A stretch of DNA of 22,766 bases from Choristocarpus tenellus KU-1152 (taxonomy: Eukaryota; Phaeophyceae): the NCBI GenBank assembly GCA_964200185.2, contig CAXNAD020000278.1:1-22766 (forward strand), read 5' to 3'. Below the pieces are notes generated by a model. That model was given only the letters and a program-made list of their open reading frames with translations. It searched no databases and was not told where the DNA came from. A program made the translations under genes and the position numbers. Shown piece by piece: positions 1 through 9,957 of this stretch (its first letter is position 1; every line of letters starts with the position of its first letter).

Positions 1-43
<43 letters not shown>
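1..43. repeat. (AC)n microsatellite
   Basis: An uninterrupted AC dinucleotide run occupies the left edge and is followed by a short GC-alternating stretch (atgcgcgcgc). The true length is unknown because the window begins inside it. Confidence 0.97.
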
Positions 44-45
<2 letters not shown>

Positions 46-753
46 CGCGCGCTTGAACCTAGAGTAATTTAATTTGATACTTTAATTGCTGGAAAGGCAG
101 GAGAGCACCAAAGTGTTTTGCCTGCAAGAGCCGTCAAAAGACACCAAAGTGTTTTGATTTTTCGTTGCGGACATTTTTTTTTTATTAATTTGATCCTACG
201 GGAGCGATAGAAAATATATATTATTGGGTATTATCTTCTTTTTTTTTAGAGTATAAAATTCTTTTTTTTTCCGTCAGTTAATTATAAAAAAAACGAATCG
301 ATCTCGGTATGGATCCGGTTAAACAGGGCAGTGTACTGCAATAACTGAAGAACAAAAAAATAAACTATAAAAACTGTCTGTGGCATGGCATTGTCGTTTA
401 CGCTATTATTTATTTATCAATGTCCTTGTACAACCTCTCAGATGATTACACTCGTTCCAACATTGTCACACATTTGCCATCACACCCAAGTTTAACTATT
501 TTTCCGACCGCCAGTCACACACACACACACACCCCTACATTATAATTTGTGATCCTCCCCAGTGTTGTTTTCATTCTGCGTAGTATGCATGCATACCTCC
601 ATGGTGCTAATTTACCTTCCACAAGTGACCTCTTCTCAGTTCCTCACCTCCCACCCACCCACTCACCCCCTCCCCCAGCTTAGCCCTTACCCCCCTGAGT
701 CTCTTCTCCTGCCTGTCTCCTTCCATGGATGATTTGAAACGGCGAGCTATTAG
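44..753. other. Non-coding stretch, probably an upstream cruP intron
   Basis: No protein-like reading frame was found on either strand. The stretch contains T-rich patches, a short (CA)n at about 517-532 and a C/T-rich tract at about 610-724. The tract could be the pyrimidine-rich end of an intron leading to the acceptor TAG at 751-753. The missing N-terminal half of the cruP product must then be encoded to the left of the window. That is inferred from the conserved C-terminal half that starts here, not seen directly. Confidence 0.5.
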
Positions 754-2981
754 TGGGATGCAGAGCCCTCTGTCCTTTGGGGGATTTGCTTGCCTCACTA
801 GACATGTCAAGCGAATATCCGATGCCCTCTCAGAGGTGTGTGTCTTTTGCTCCCTTTGTCTCTGCCTCGGTGTTGTTGCAGGTTTTGATTGCAATGGGAT
901 GTGGATCCTGGGGGGGGGGGGTTGTAACAATTATTATTATTGTTATTATTTTACTTTGTTCTTGGAATTTTATATTGTGCTGTTGGTCTGAAATATACGA
1001 ACATTTAGGATTTTTAATTTTTTCTTGAAGGCTTTGTTCTCGTTGAAAAGTGTTGTCATGGTTCAAAATACTGTTTTTTGAGGAAGAGGGAGGGGGGGGG
1101 GGGGGGGGGGGGGGGGNNNNNNNNNGTGGGTTTGTTGTTTGGTGTTTTGGTGTTTTTTTTGGGGTGTTGGGGTGTGGTGGGGTGGGGGGTGTTGGGTGGA
1201 GGGGGATATTTTGTCGTTTGTTGACATGCGCAGTGTTGTTTTTCATTGAACATATCATTAAGAGCATCACAGGCTCTCTATTCGTTACGTGAATTCTGCT
1301 GTAGAGCCAGTTCAGCTTTGTGGAGAAAAAAATATATACATATAGGTTTCCTTTTTTTAGAGGATTGATAAGGAACGTGTAATGAACAACATTTGATGAC
1401 ATTAATTGACTAGCCTGTATTCTCATCAACCACATCCCAGTGGCTTGTGAGCCTGAGACAGCAGGTGGACAATTAGCCCCCTTCCTGACCCACCATCAAC
1501 TCGATACCTATTGTGTTGCATTTAAACCAATATGACCCTCCTGTCCCTGCGACTCTACATACCCCTCGGAAACTGTTCCAACACCTTGGAAGGCCTCACC
1601 TCCTCAGTGTGTTATATTTTTGTTATCCGAGTGTGTTCGACGCCCGAATTGTGAGGGTACATAATTCCGAGTACCTTTTAATGTCACTACGTCAAGAGGT
1701 GCGGATACAGTGCAACCCAGTGTGGTGTCCCGTATGTAGCTTGGTGGCTAGTAGTAGACTCTTCAGTGTGTAGTGATTGACCTGGATTGAATTGAAGTAA
1801 AATGTCTGCGCTCTGCGCCATGTTACATTTGTTCAATTCTCCGTGAATGAGCCACGTCGATTGAGAGGTAGGGGGCAGGTTTGGACCCCCCTTATTGCAT
1901 TCTGAACCGTCTTTGTTGCCCTGTGCAATATGCTTCTATTTCATTATTTAGTGTACACTATAATTGTGTATGGTGTATGGATATTCCCCCTTTCCACACC
2001 CAAACTGACACCACGATTCAGTAAAGGCTCTTTCTGTGATTGTACAAGATGGGATATAGTTTCCCCCCCCCTTACCTCTGGATCCTTGAAGTGCAGCCCT
2101 AATCCTACCCCTCGATTGCCTCGACACCGATCACCTCACTACGGCAACACACAGTCACACAACGCCTTCCTTCTCACAGTAAAATACGTAACGCACGCCT
2201 GTTTGTTACACACACACACACACACACTCACACATATTTATTTTTTACCTTTTTAACAGGCATTAGAGGTGGACCTCCTGGACCGTGACTCCTTGCAGAG
2301 GATAAACGCCTATCAACCGGCCCTGACCTCTACCTGGATGTTCCAGAAGTCAATGAGTGTTGGCGTGGGGGAAAGGGTAGACCCTAATCTCATTGTGGAT
2401 CTCCTTGCAAACAACTTCCGATCTATGGGGAAGGTGAGGAAACACGGGGGGTTGGGGGCGGGGAAATAGTGCCACTGACAGACGGACTGACTGACGGAGT
2501 CCTTCTTTGCTATGGGCGTCCCTGGTGATGTGGAATTGACCCTCTTCCCTCTGCTGTTGAGAGGGTTGCGATTTGGTGAGAGATGTGTAGGTAGTGTGCC
2601 GGTTTGCTGCAAGAGTGTCCCTTTGAGTATTGGTTTTTGTACTTGAAGAGGCGGTGGTTCTGCGGTTTTAGTGCGGCTGTTTGATGTTGATGTTCAGTTG
2701 TGCTCTGGTGTTCACTCAGTGCTCTCAGACCTGCGTACACGCCGTTGTGTTTTTTGAGGTGGAAATGAATGTTGGATTCATTGTGAAATAATCTCGGTAT
2801 TCATGACACATGCATCTTTTGTCTACCCAGCGAGCGCCCCAAATGCTGAAGCCAGCGGTTGTGCCTCTGCCTACCCCTCACCAACATCCCATGCTCTCTT
2901 CCCCCGTCAACAAACCTTCAAATTGACTACTGTATTGTGTTGAGAGGTTTTATTGGTATATTGTTGGTAGTTCTTCCCTCC

Positions 2982-3017
<36 letters not shown>

Positions 3018-4132
3018 ACTCTAATCTAACTGTTGCTCTATCNNNNNNNNNNTTTTCTGTGTTGGTTTTTTTTTTTGTTTTTTTTTTTATTTCCCCCCCC
3101 CCCCCCCCCCCCCCCCCCCCACATCCTTCCACTTCTAGTTATGCCAAGATTGCTGCTCTGTACTCACTATCTTTGCATTATTTTGAAATGGTTATAATTA
3201 TTGCCTTGAATGATGAATGATCAAATAATATTATGATAAGATCAGCGGATTTGGGGGTGTTTTAGGGCATCGAATGTACGGAATTGGCTCATTTCGGGAA
3301 GAAAAAAAAAAAGGTTTTATTGGTCTACTACAATCAACCTTTTTTTGTATTATTAGTCATTTATTTGCCCCACTACGTCCCCTCTCTACCCGTTACAATG
3401 CTGGCATCCCAGATGGGAATGCCTGTACTGAAGCCATTCCTCCAGGATGTGGTTCAGTTCGCCCCCCTTGCACGAGTTCTGTTTGGGGTGACTCTTGATG
3501 CACCTTTGTCCATCCCCCCCCTTCTTGCCCACGTAGGGGTGGGGCCCTTGCTGGACTGGACAGGTGTGTAGAGTTTGGTAGAGATGAAAGGCTTGTGGTG
3601 GATGTATGGTGAGGGTGATAATGCTCTTGGTTGGGGGGGAGGGGAGATTAGTCGTTATGTGCACATACATGTACTGTACTTGATCATTCAAATTTTGTTG
3701 AAGTAAAATGATGCCATCAGCAACATTGAAGGGCTAGGGAAGTGTGGCAGGACTGATGCATGCATTTTATTGGCTCATTGTACTGAAGTGAGCTCTCTTG
3801 TTGGTGTATATATAGTGCTTTTCGTGCCTGGGGTTGAGCTCTACAGCACCACCATGTGAATCATGTTGGTATTGCAATTGCTGTTAGTGTAGGTGTGATT
3901 TTTGATACTGGTACTATTAAGAGTATTGTAGGGTCAGGGCTAAAATACCCTTGTGTGTGTTAAGGACTGAGTGTTTGTACTCAATGTAATATTAGATTAG
4001 TTTTGAAGGCTGGAAATCTCTTTGGGGTAAATTTGGGTAGGATTTTTTTACTGTGTGTTGGTGAGTGAGGCACACTCTGCAAGGGGTGATGTTGCTTCAA
4101 ATGTACAGATGTGGGTTGTAGAGAGTTGGGGG

Positions 4133-4169
<37 letters not shown>

Positions 4170-4251
4170 AAGAAAAAGAGAGGGGGGGGGGAAAAAAATA
4201 TGGAAAAACAAAAAGAGGAAAAAAAAATAAATTTTTTTATTTGTGGGGGAG

Positions 4252-4304
<53 letters not shown>

Positions 4305-5154
4305 GGAGGGCAGGCACGGAATACTAAGATGAGTGAGGATGAAGATATATATGATGACACAAGAGGTACAATGAAATTAACTTTTTGTACTATGTGTTCT
4401 TAACTTCTCTCAGTACATGTATGGTTATCCCATGTATGATTTGGTTTCCATATATGATGTGGTCGCAATTGCTCGAAACCCATGCAGGAGCACCCAGGAG
4501 GCCTGGGTTTATGGAGCGCACACATGGGTGTAAGTAGTATGACTAGTCCCAGAAGCTGTAGAGTGCATGTGTGAGTGTGTGTAATAGCAGTTGTTACTAG
4601 TGCACTTACTGAACACTCAATATGTTTTTGTGAGGATGGTTGTTCTTATCTGCCACTCATAGATATTTAGTGAAGTTTATTAAGGTACCGGAGTGGGGAA
4701 ATGAGGGTGAGCATGTAAATATGGTGGGGAGCACTTGAAGATTTGTTCTGTCTACAAATGAAGCATGTGCTAAGAGTCTTGAGTGCTGTTTGGCTGTTTG
4801 TTGTCACTCCTACTGTTGATTTCTCTATTACCATATTCTACTGTCTTCTATTTCCCCCCACATACCCGCCATCTCTGTCATCATCACCCGTTGCCCCCTC
4901 CCCCGCCCCCACATCTCTTCCATTCCACATGGCCTCACAAACTAGGCCACTTCTTCAGCATGGGTTTGTACGCAGTGTTGCACCAAGTGGCATCTGGGCC
5001 TCTCCGGCAACGCCTTCCCACCATGACTGCAGAAGAGCGGTATCGGACCAACCGCCTTCTCGACTCATGGGAATATGGAAGCGGCCTAGATTATGAGTAT
5101 GATGGACCTGGGCCTGGTGGAGAGGAGTCAGAGGGTCGGAGGTTCAGGCCGTAA
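754..5154 (+). CDS. cruP: CruP-like FAD-dependent lycopene-cyclase paralogue, C-terminal part (4 exons, 5'-partial)
   Basis: Exons I infer are 754-835, 2260-2433, 3413-3563 and 4946-5154 (stop TAA). All have AG/GT borders and compatible phases (0, 0, 1). The joined product of about 200 residues carries the CruA/CruP C-terminal signatures in order: SGMQSPLSFGGF, TRHVKRISDAL, INAYQP..TWMFQKSMSVGV, MGMPVLKPFLQDVVQF, LLDWTGHFFSMGLYAVL, and near the end SWEYGSGLDY. In this family the N-terminus is a Rossmann FAD-binding domain, which is absent here because the gene starts off the left edge. The first visible exon could begin further upstream, since an in-frame ATG lies at 725, but family conservation begins at SGMQSPLSFGG, which favours the acceptor at 751-753. 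CruP is plastid-targeted in plants and is linked to limiting carotenoid-epoxide accumulation under photo-oxidative stress; its lycopene cyclase activity is debated. A short acidic, Arg-rich tail follows the conserved end. CruA is the alternative, but the overall pattern fits CruP better. Confidence 0.88.
836..2259 (+). other. cruP intron (1,424 b) with G tract and N gap
   Basis: The donor is GTGTGT after codon GAG and the acceptor is TTTTTAACAG. The intron contains about 25 G at 1092-1116, nine N at 1117-1125, a long GT/G-rich stretch to about 1210, and a (CA)n run at about 2207-2227 just before the acceptor. No conserved coding signal was seen. Translations through it are low-complexity or stop-rich. 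Confidence 0.75.
1092..1125. repeat. Poly-G tract ending in an N gap
   Basis: Twenty-five consecutive G are followed by nine N. The sequence after the gap stays G/T-rich, so the true tract length is unknown. Confidence 0.95.
2434..3412 (+). other. cruP intron (979 b) with two poly-C tracts and N gap
   Basis: The intron runs from donor AAG|GTGAGG to acceptor CATCCCAG. It holds 32 C at 2983-3014, ten N at 3043-3052, T-rich sequence, and 28 C at 3093-3120. The N gap between two homopolymers suggests an assembly break rather than biology. Joining the flanking exons reads MGK|MGMPVLKPF, which matches the family. Confidence 0.75.
2983..3120. repeat. Two poly-C tracts flanking an N gap
   Basis: C runs at 2983-3014 and 3093-3120 flank unique sequence, ten N and a T-rich stretch. 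Confidence 0.95.
3564..4945 (+). other. cruP intron (1,382 b) with 33 G and 50 G tracts
   Basis: The donor is CAG|GTGTGT, splitting a Gly codon after phase 1, and the acceptor is ACAAACTAG. G runs lie at 4134-4166 and 4254-4303, separated by A-rich DNA with a further ten G at 4182-4191. A C/T-rich stretch at about 4850-4925 precedes the acceptor. Confidence 0.75.
4134..4303. repeat. Poly-G tracts separated by purine-rich DNA
   Basis: G runs of 33 and 50 bases flank an almost pure A/G stretch. The region is a long purine strand able in principle to form G-quadruplex or triplex DNA. The ends of such runs are unreliable in short-read assemblies. Confidence 0.95.
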
Positions 5155-5651
5155 GGCAGACTGGTAGGAGGTTGAGGAGAAATTAGAATGCCTAGGAGGG
5201 TAGAGAGGCAAGAAGAGCTCAAAAGGGGTATGGCAAGTTTTGGTTTAATTGGTTTGCCCACCATGATTCCACCCCAACAGTTTCAATTTTGCACTGTGCG
5301 CGTCACTTGTGTTGGATTGAAGTATTTACCCTCATTAAGTTTGATTTTGTTGTAATTGCCACATAATTACTTGAGGATACTGCGAGATAAAGCAAAACAT
5401 ATTATGTGCACACATTGGCGTGAGGTGATACGACAATGTCTTCATACTCTCAACCTTGATTGCTGCTCAAATATGGTTTCACAGCCTAGCGTGGTTGATA
5501 GGTGCTAATTAGTCATTAGTAGCCTCTTCATGACTCTACTTGTATGAAGCACTCTCACTAATAATAGTAACACGGGGTGTGTACTTGTACTTGAAGTGGT
5601 TGGTACGATAGCCATCTACTTCAAAGGATACAACTGTATGCATTTATGAGA
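5155..5651. other. cruP 3' flank, no gene seen
   Basis: AT-moderate sequence downstream of the cruP stop presumably includes its 3' UTR. A TGTAA motif at about 5351 resembles the poly(A) signal of green algae, but this is weak on its own. No open frame was found with protein character. Confidence 0.4.
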
Positions 5652-5920
5652 ATTGAGGCAAAGTATCTTGGAGGGTGGGGCTGCGTCCATTTGGGGACCA
5701 AAATTCAATGTTTCGATTTTGATGTAATCTTGACTACCGTCTTTGTTAGGAAGTGTCAATATCCTTGTTCCGGGCACACCTTTTCATATCGTATACATTT
5801 TACCTACTCCAAAACATTTCGGATTAGAAAAATGTCACAAAAACCCGTGGGAAGCCAAGCCCCAAATGGACAAACAGGGCAAAGGCAAAACTAGTACCCT
5901 CTAAGATACTTCACTCAATG
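5652..5920 (-). mobile_element. Family-1 inverted-repeat element (MITE-like), copy 1
   Basis: The 269-base segment begins ATTGAGGCAAAGTATCTTGG and ends with the inverted counterpart AAGATACTTCACTCAAT. Read on the minus strand, its interior aligns along its length with the copies at 11881 and 13681, including the blocks GGGCTTG, AGTAGGTAAAATGT, GGAACAAGGATATTG and AACAAAGACGG. There is no coding capacity. Terminal repeats, small size and repetition fit a non-autonomous DNA transposon. No clear target-site duplication is visible. Confidence 0.8.
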
Positions 5921-7899
5921 GTGAGTGTGTCTGTGCGACACAGGAAGAGCACATAAGTAACTGTGTCATGCATGTTTGGAGCTTAAAAAACTGTCATGTA
6001 AATGTTACGTACTATCAGGTTACCGTGCAGAGCAATACTGTTATCAATGTTGATATTATCATTCCATAATTATAGTTTTTTGTTAATATTTTATAGTTTT
6101 GTTATTTTACTTCTATTATACTACACATATAGTAGTATATCTTTCTTTGTTATTGTTATTACTCAGAGCCACAGGGTTTCCCCCACCTCGTCGTGTTGTC
6201 AGGTTGGTTCATCATGTTTTGAGGTGTTTGTGCACTCAATTATGTAGGTCAGAACCTTGCTGCTTATCATCCCAGTCATCGACTGTGGATCATCGAACAT
6301 GTTTCCCAGCCACTCCAGCTCAACAAGAGCTCTGTCCTTCAACCAAGTGTCCTATGCTAATATATTTTTCTATGCTGCATGGGGTTTTTGGATCAAGGAG
6401 AGTGCCACTACATCTCGAAAGATGCATTAGACTTGCCCAGGACGCCACTGCATGTTTCCATGTCTTGTACAACAGGTCAAAGTAATGTATGTATTGAAAG
6501 GGGTCATGATAAGGGAGTGAGGAATATGGAAGTAACTAACCAATACCCATCAGAAAAATTGTTTTATAGTTGCTTAGATTTGTTGAAACCTGATGAGGGA
6601 ATGCTCTCAGTAGAGGTTTAGGCAGAAAGATGCTCGGCAAAGAAGAGGCTTGAGAGGTAAAGGTGCTCTGCACCGGTTCAGGTAATAATGGTGTTCTGAC
6701 TCGGGACAGTGAAGCATGAATCGTCGATGATGTGACGGGTCAGATGAGGTGCTCTGTGAAGAAGAGGCTTGACACCTTGTGAGTGAAAAGTTGTGGATGC
6801 ATCAACTCCTAATATACATACGTTTACATATATGAAGATGCCAATACCATCCAGCTGTGTTGTGGTACACATGAAAGGTAGAAAGATGGCTTCAAGGGAA
6901 CATGCCGATGCCTCATTTTGGGTCAAGAGGACAATCTACTTTCGCGAATGAACCTGGATGTCTGCTTCATACACTCAAGGCAGTCTCAGAACACATAACC
7001 AACTGTCTGTACCTATTATGGAAAGAATAACCAAGTAGTCTCAGATCTATGAAACACAACAAAGTCTTCACATCTGGGGCAACAAATATGGACCAAGTGA
7101 TTGTTCGCATATTGAGCTTGTGTGTCATGTACACGTACCGGTCCGCGAAGAGGAACAGTGAACTGCAGACTGCTTACAAAGCCATGAGTATTTATGTACA
7201 CGTAAGATACGGATCCATATATGTGTGTGTGTGTGTGTCAGGTGTTGGAGTGTCTGCATAGTCATACTCTGATAGGACAGTATTATGATGAAAGACAATT
7301 GCAACCAGGTGAGGATATCCTCGACTATAACTTATTGGTCAACTAGAGTTGTACGCTATGTTTGAGTAAGACTACTCCATTCTACTACATTCTAATATTA
7401 TACCATTATTAGTATCTAAGTAGTAGGTTGATGTAAGGTCTTTTTGATTTTCATATTATTTTACTTTTCACCTGCGACACAAAGTCCCAAGATGAAATAC
7501 TTTGTAGTACTATCAAGTATTGGACGACTGAAGAGGACATGTCCAGGGCATCGGGGAGTATAAACGAGCCCAGACTTGGACCCGTCTGGTAAAAATAAGT
7601 GTCAGCAGGGCTGGATCGGGGAGACCATCAAGATCCTAAACCGGACCTAGGGACCCACTTGAAATGATATATGTGGTGTACAGGACTGGACTGGGGTTGT
7701 CCAGATATGGAACCAGAACGGACCGAGGACCCGTCTAGTGTAAGGTCATCAATTCTTTTGTGAAAAAAAAGTCGAGTTTTGTGTATTGATTAGGAATATT
7801 GATATTATTAGTTACACGGCCAACGGTTTCATTCTAGAAGAAATTCATCATGTCATCCATTTAAAAAGACATAACAGCAGCATCCGTGTGACGCTTACG
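5921..7899. other. Intergenic stretch without a recognisable gene
   Basis: The stretch contains an AT-rich patch at about 6040-6160, a (TG)n run at 7222-7238, and two copies of GGACCCGTCT (7578 and 7727) in a short region with other repeated CGGAC/CCAG words. An 80-codon open frame at 6379-6621 has no recognisable motif. Confidence 0.5.
7222..7238. repeat. (TG)n microsatellite
   Basis: A short uninterrupted TG run within otherwise non-repetitive sequence. Confidence 0.9.
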
Positions 7900-8944
7900 T
7901 TCGCATCGCGAGGATTACGGATGCACCTTGCAAGGAATACACATGGGAGTGGCATCCAGTGAGGGAAGGTATGATGTTCTTTTCAATATTGGATATCGAC
8001 ACCATGATCCTGGATCGTTGGGCTTGTTGTGGACAACAGGGATATATCTGCGCTGAGTGGGATAATCTTGCCGCAGTAAGGGGAACAGTTTCAGATCAGA
8101 GAGAATCCTGAATAGAAAGGATTTCAGCCTCAGAGGGGAACGAATATCGATTAATATGATCATTGGACCTAATCTGCACCTACGGCACGAGTTAGTGACA
8201 GAATTTTCCCCCAACCCTCACTTTACTTCTCATGTTTTTCGGCATACGTATGTCGCAACCAGATACAGGAATACCATGTACTTCTTCGTTCACCAGATTT
8301 TTCGGGCAACGCTGGTGGTTTCCTTGGTGAGCGTCAGTGATGGCAAGGTAAGGGTCAGATGTGGCAAGGAATGGTCTCACCAGGCTACAACCAGAACTGA
8401 CAAACACTTCTTCACGATGCACAGTTAAGAACTGCCTCACTGGTACATACAATTTGTCCCACTCATTGTAGTCGTACCATTTTTCACGTCCTCGCTGCGT
8501 TTCCTTTCCTCCTTTTTCGACTTTCGATCTACCTTTCCGTAGTGCTCCTCGCTCCTTCTCCGTTTGCTAAAGGGTTGCTGGCTATTGGTCCAAACTACTT
8601 GAATGATGCACTGGCCCACTGTGTCGTGTGTCCTACCGTGGGGCAGGCTGGAGCCTATGGCGAGAGGCACCACAAGAGTGGTTTCTGGAGTATTATAGGA
8701 GGCACGTGGAGCTCCACCTGGAACTCTGTGTATCGGTTCTTCTGCGGACTTTCTGAAAGCTGCACGGCGCACGAAACTCTCCTTGCCACATTGTCTGAGG
8801 ACCTTGAACATTCCAAGAATAATGTGCGTCTTCTTGTCCCCCGTTCATCCACCTCACTCAAACCCTGGTGTACCTCCTAACCGACCAGAAACTTCATATG
8901 CACATCCGCACCAGGACCTTAAAAAGGTTGTCACAATTTTAGTA

Positions 8945-9166
8945 TCAAGTTGCGCAGTAAGCCTCTCCACAAATCCACATATTGCTATTGTGAGAGAAGG
9001 TTAATATTGCATGAAGAGTCAGTGATAAACAATCGCCTGGGATGTAGGCACCACAGTTGTCCATTTGACGAATTTTCATCATCCCTTCAATAAAGTTTCC
9101 AACCAGAGCGAGCGTCGCTGTTGCCAGAGTGACGGAAATATACTCTGGAGTATTTTGAAACCTTCT
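8945..9166 (-). pseudogene. Possible unclassified coding relic
   Basis: On the minus strand a frame of 74 codons runs from just after a stop (9167-9169) to TGA at 8945-8947. Its composition is protein-like, with a hydrophobic patch (TLATATLALVGNFI) and a Cys-containing tail. No ATG lies in a convincing start position, and neighbouring minus-strand frames (7915-8214, 8192-8452, 8655-8861) are broken by stops. I do not recognise a family. It could be a decayed transposable element or an exon of an unrecognised gene, or it could be chance. Confidence 0.25.
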
Positions 9167-9341
9167 TCACCTCACATGGATGAACGCATCATTGTTTTTT
9201 GTCTTTTGTAAATCTTTCAGCAATTCCAACGCTATTCAGCTGCACCTCAGAAAGGTTCAATCTTTTTCATTGACGAGTTCAAGTATACAAGGCGATGTAT
9301 GGAAATAACCTTGTTTCGAATGTCACCATTCAGACAAGCAC

Positions 9342-9957
9342 ATGCACAAAGGCCCCCCAAAAACTCATACACTCACTCATTCCCCATCCTGGACCACCTA
9401 TCAGGAGGTGATACTAATGTCCTTGTTTGTGTCAGCTGTTGTTGGGGCGGTGCTGTCTCTATGCATGTGGGCAAAGGTGAGGTGGTGTTCACCCACACTG
9501 CACCCTGCCTCCCCATCACCTATCTGTATTTGTGTGGAAACTGTAGTAGAACCAGTATCAATGGAATAATATGATTGTGTTCAGGGAAGACAGTGACAGC
9601 TGTAACACCTCTATCACTTTGTGCGAGACCCAATGAAAAGATTGTTCATGTAAGGACCTACTACACTCTCACTCCAAGTTGACTGCCAAGTTGCCACATT
9701 AATTTGCCCCCCGCTCCCTTCCTACACACACCACATAGGCCTCAAGGAACACCAAAACAATTGCAAGAGAAGTCAAAGAGCTTCGAGACCGCTACGCCAC
9801 ACCTAGATGTACATGTCCAACTTCTGAGAGGCACACGGGTCAGGTGATCATGCATACATACAGTTGCTCCTTACTGTGTTGGATCATCATTTAACACATC
9901 GATAACTTTTTTGCAGTGCTTCCGCCAGAACCCCTTCAAGAGCTTCTTCCCAGACCG
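9342..9957 (+). other. N-terminal exons: transmembrane segment and juxtamembrane region
   Basis: The exon ending at 9476 (donor AAG|GTGAGG) encodes LMSLFVSAVVGAVLSLCMW, a typical single membrane-spanning helix of about 19 residues. The next exon (9739-9843, 35 codons, phase 0) gives a charged, helical segment with IAREVKELRDRY followed by a Cys-containing stretch (CTCPTSERHTG). The third exon (9917-9957) gives CFRQNPFKSFFPD and ends in phase 2 before GTGAGT. The charged residues after the helix suggest a cytosolic side, but topology is inferred. Confidence 0.55.

Noticed and set aside
830-1435. Long open frames across poly-G/poly-C tracts on both strands
   Set aside because: They exist only because G or C homopolymers and N encode Gly or Pro runs without stops. 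They overlap a well-supported intron.
2831-2926. A possible extra cruP exon after CTACCCAG (RAPQMLKPAVVPLPTPHQHP..., then stop)
   Set aside because: It joins in phase, but its Pro-rich sequence does not match the family and it would truncate the protein. Skipping it joins MGK to MGMPVLKPFLQDV, which continues the conserved domain. It could at most be an alternative exon.
4055-4360. Gly-rich and Pro-rich open frames in the third cruP intron
   Set aside because: Homopolymer translations only, with no conserved sequence. The intron is defined by the flanking exons.
6379-6621. An 80-codon ATG frame
   Set aside because: It has acceptable composition but no motif, no splice or promoter context and no neighbour support. 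A frame of this length is expected by chance in this much DNA.
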